This document shows positions 4,753 through 6,354 of a stretch of DNA of 6,354 nt, in pieces. This DNA comes from Nitrospirota bacterium. GTDB lineage: Bacteria > Nitrospinota > Nitrospinia > Nitrospinales > Nitrospinaceae. Under the pieces are notes generated by a model. It searched no databases and was not told the origin of the DNA. It was given only the letters and a program-made list of their open reading frames with translations. A program made the translations under genes and the position numbers. Position 1 is the first letter of the stretch. Every line of letters starts with the position of its first letter. The stretch is from contig JAUVMD010000080.1 in assembly GCA_030600405.1 (NCBI GenBank), positions 1-6,354 of the forward strand, in the 5' to 3' direction.

Positions 4753-6294
4753 ATGGCTTCGGAAATCGTAATCAATTCCACTCCTCGGGAAATCCGGGTC
4801 GCTCTAGTTGAAAAAAATCAGTTGGCCGAAATTTTTATTGAGCACAAGACCAAAAAAGGGATTGTCGGGAACATTTACAAAGGCCTCGTGACCAAAATCC
4901 TGCCGGGAATGCAGGTCGCGTTTGTCGACATCGGCCTTGAAAAAGCCGGGTTTTTGTATGTGGGCGATATCGACGTCATCGACCTGATGGAATTTGAAAA
5001 CGATGACGAGGATTTGGAAGCAATGGGGCTGAGGAAGGAAAAAGACGAAGCTTCTCAGGTGGAAAGCAAACCTTCCCGTATGACGGGCCAGGGCATTCCC
5101 ATCCAGGACCTACTCAAAGAAGGCCAGGAAATCGTGGTCCAAATCGCCAAAAACCCGCTGGGAACAAAAGGGGCCCGGATCACCTCCTTCATCACCCTGG
5201 CGGGCCGCCATATTGTTTATATGCCGACCGTCAACCAAGTCAGCGTTTCACGCCGTATCGAGGACGAAGAGGAGAAAAATCGACTGAAAAATCTGGTCGC
5301 CGAAATAGGGCGGCCTGATGAGGGCTATATTATCCGCACCGCGGGCTTAGGCCGAAATAAAGACGACTTTCTGCCCGACGTCAATTTCCTTCATAAATTA
5401 TGGGATAACCTGCAGGGGCGGTCCGACAACCAAGTGGCGCCCTGCCTGCTTTATGAAGACCTGAACCTGATTTTCCGGTCGATCCGCGATCTGCTCAATG
5501 AAGACGTCGAGAGGCTGGTGATCGACTCCAAGGTAGATTATGAAAAATGCGTCGAATTCTGTTCCAGCTATCTTCCGCACCTGGTGGACAAAATAGAACT
5601 CTATAAAGAACCCGTACCCATTTACGATTACTATGGTATCGAGATCGAAATCAACCGGGCTCTGGGCCGGAAAATCTGGCTCAAATCCGGCGGCTTCATC
5701 ACCATCGACCAAACCGAAGCACTGGTCGCCATAGATGTCAACACCGGAAAATTCGTCGGGCATACCGATCCCGAAGAAACCATCCTTAAAACCAACCTCG
5801 AAGCGGCCAAGGAACTCGTTTACCAGTTACGATTGAGAAACATCGGGGGCATCATCATTGTTGATTTTATCGACATGACCAAAGAAGAAAGTAAGGAACT
5901 CGTCTGGAATTCTCTGACTCAGGAGTTGAAATTTGACCGCTCCCGAACCAATATCCTAAAAATCTCGGAGCTGGGTCTTGTCGAAATGACCCGCAAACGA
6001 GTGCGCGGCAGTCTGAGCCAGACCCTGTGCGACGCATGCCCCTACTGTGAGGGCAAAGGCCATATCAAATCGCCCACCACAGTGTGCTACGAAATTATCC
6101 GGGCTCTGCAAAGGCTGGTCACCAACAACCTGACCCACAAAAATATTACCATTGAGGTGCCACCGCCAGTGTATGACCTTCTTTTTGAAGAGGAAACCTC
6201 TTACCTGGATGATATCGAAAGATCCTACAATATTGAGGTCAACGTCAAGGTCAATCCCAAACTTCACCAGGAAAAGTACACGATCATTACGTGA
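4753..6294 (+). CDS. rng: Ribonuclease G (RNase E/G family endoribonuclease)
   Basis: This 513-residue protein is a single-strand-specific endoribonuclease that matures the 5' end of 16S rRNA and cuts mRNAs in the cytoplasm. An S1 domain starts near GIVGNIYKGLV (36-46) and runs to PLGTKGARITSFITL (135-149), interrupted by a charged insert (about 74-120). The DNase I-like catalytic part holds the Mg-binding Asp328 (AIDVNTG) and Asp371 (VDFIDM), 43 residues apart as in RNase E. GLVEMTRKR (408-416) is followed by the Zn-link Cys429-P-Y-Cys432. The C-terminal region ends as in RNase G, without the long RNase E degradosome scaffold. It is about two dozen residues longer than E. coli RNase G as I recall it, all due to the insert. 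ATG 4753 follows an in-frame TAA (4744-4746), and the ribosome binding site is weak. Confidence 0.93.
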   Translation: MASEIVINSTPREIRVALVEKNQLAEIFIEHKTKKGIVGNIYKGLVTKILPGMQVAFVDIGLEKAGFLYVGDIDVIDLMEFENDDEDLEAMGLRKEKDEASQVESKPSRMTGQGIPIQDLLKEGQEIVVQIAKNPLGTKGARITSFITLAGRHIVYMPTVNQVSVSRRIEDEEEKNRLKNLVAEIGRPDEGYIIRTAGLGRNKDDFLPDVNFLHKLWDNLQGRSDNQVAPCLLYEDLNLIFRSIRDLLNEDVERLVIDSKVDYEKCVEFCSSYLPHLVDKIELYKEPVPIYDYYGIEIEINRALGRKIWLKSGGFITIDQTEALVAIDVNTGKFVGHTDPEETILKTNLEAAKELVYQLRLRNIGGIIIVDFIDMTKEESKELVWNSLTQELKFDRSRTNILKISELGLVEMTRKRVRGSLSQTLCDACPYCEGKGHIKSPTTVCYEIIRALQRLVTNNLTHKNITIEVPPPVYDLLFEEETSYLDDIERSYNIEVNVKVNPKLHQEKYTIIT

Positions 6295-6354
6295 TCCCTG
6301 CTGAAAAATTATTTTCTCCGGGTCACATGAGTTTTGGAGTTAGCCGCTCCCGTG
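6295..6354 (+). other. Unresolved edge after rng
   Basis: Sixty bases remain. An ATG at 6327 opens a frame (MSFGVSRSR) that stays open to the end, without a good ribosome binding site. A GTG at 6352 is preceded by GGAG at 6336-6339, twelve bases away. GGAG (6336-6339) can also pair with CTCC (6347-6350). A next gene may begin here, but too little is visible to name it. Confidence 0.2.

Noticed and set aside
6318..6354. Possible tRNA fragment at the right edge (CTCCAAAA-like loop on the minus strand)
   Set aside because: The five bases either side of the loop do not pair, and no T-arm or acceptor stem is visible.

Overview
The window reads as an ordinary chromosomal segment of a rod-shaped Gram-negative bacterium. 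It carries five complete protein genes and two unusually rich non-coding stretches. The gene sequences, the mid-range base composition and the RodA/RNase G pairing suggest a Nitrospinota- or deltaproteobacteria-like lineage. That placement is an impression from sequence flavour only and is not firm. No transposase, phage gene, CRISPR array, tRNA or rRNA was seen.

Layout, left to right. (1) 6-29: a short repeat-like sequence just past the stop of the first gene. (2) 39-758, minus strand: a short-chain dehydrogenase with the Asp-Tyr-Lys active-site arrangement of pteridine reductases (FolM/PTR1-like). (3) 759-1210: a 452-base divergent gap holding two copies of a composite element built from 15-base hairpins, then a good sigma-70-type promoter. 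(4) 1211-1729 and 1781-2710, plus strand: moaB (molybdopterin biosynthesis) and an RluD-type 23S rRNA pseudouridine synthase, probably co-transcribed. (5) 2711-3527: an 817-base A+T-rich gap with no convincing gene, several DnaA-box-like 9-mers, a 20/22 inverted repeat about 400 bases apart, and many palindromes. (6) 3528-4628: rodA, the SEDS glycan polymerase of cell elongation, without a visible Shine-Dalgarno and with a -10-like hexamer almost touching its start. (7) 4753-6294: ribonuclease G (rng/cafA) behind its own extended -10 promoter. (8) 6295-6354: an unresolved edge.

How the genes relate: the left pair both handle pterin chemistry (a probable dihydropterin reductase and a molybdopterin enzyme) and diverge from one shared region. 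RluD and RNase G both act on rRNA. RodA and RNase G are often found near the mre/elongasome cluster, but here rodA stands apart from mreBCD and its partner PBP2. The best candidates for something not yet described are the duplicated hairpin element at 872-1083 and the origin-like A+T-rich region at 2711-3527.
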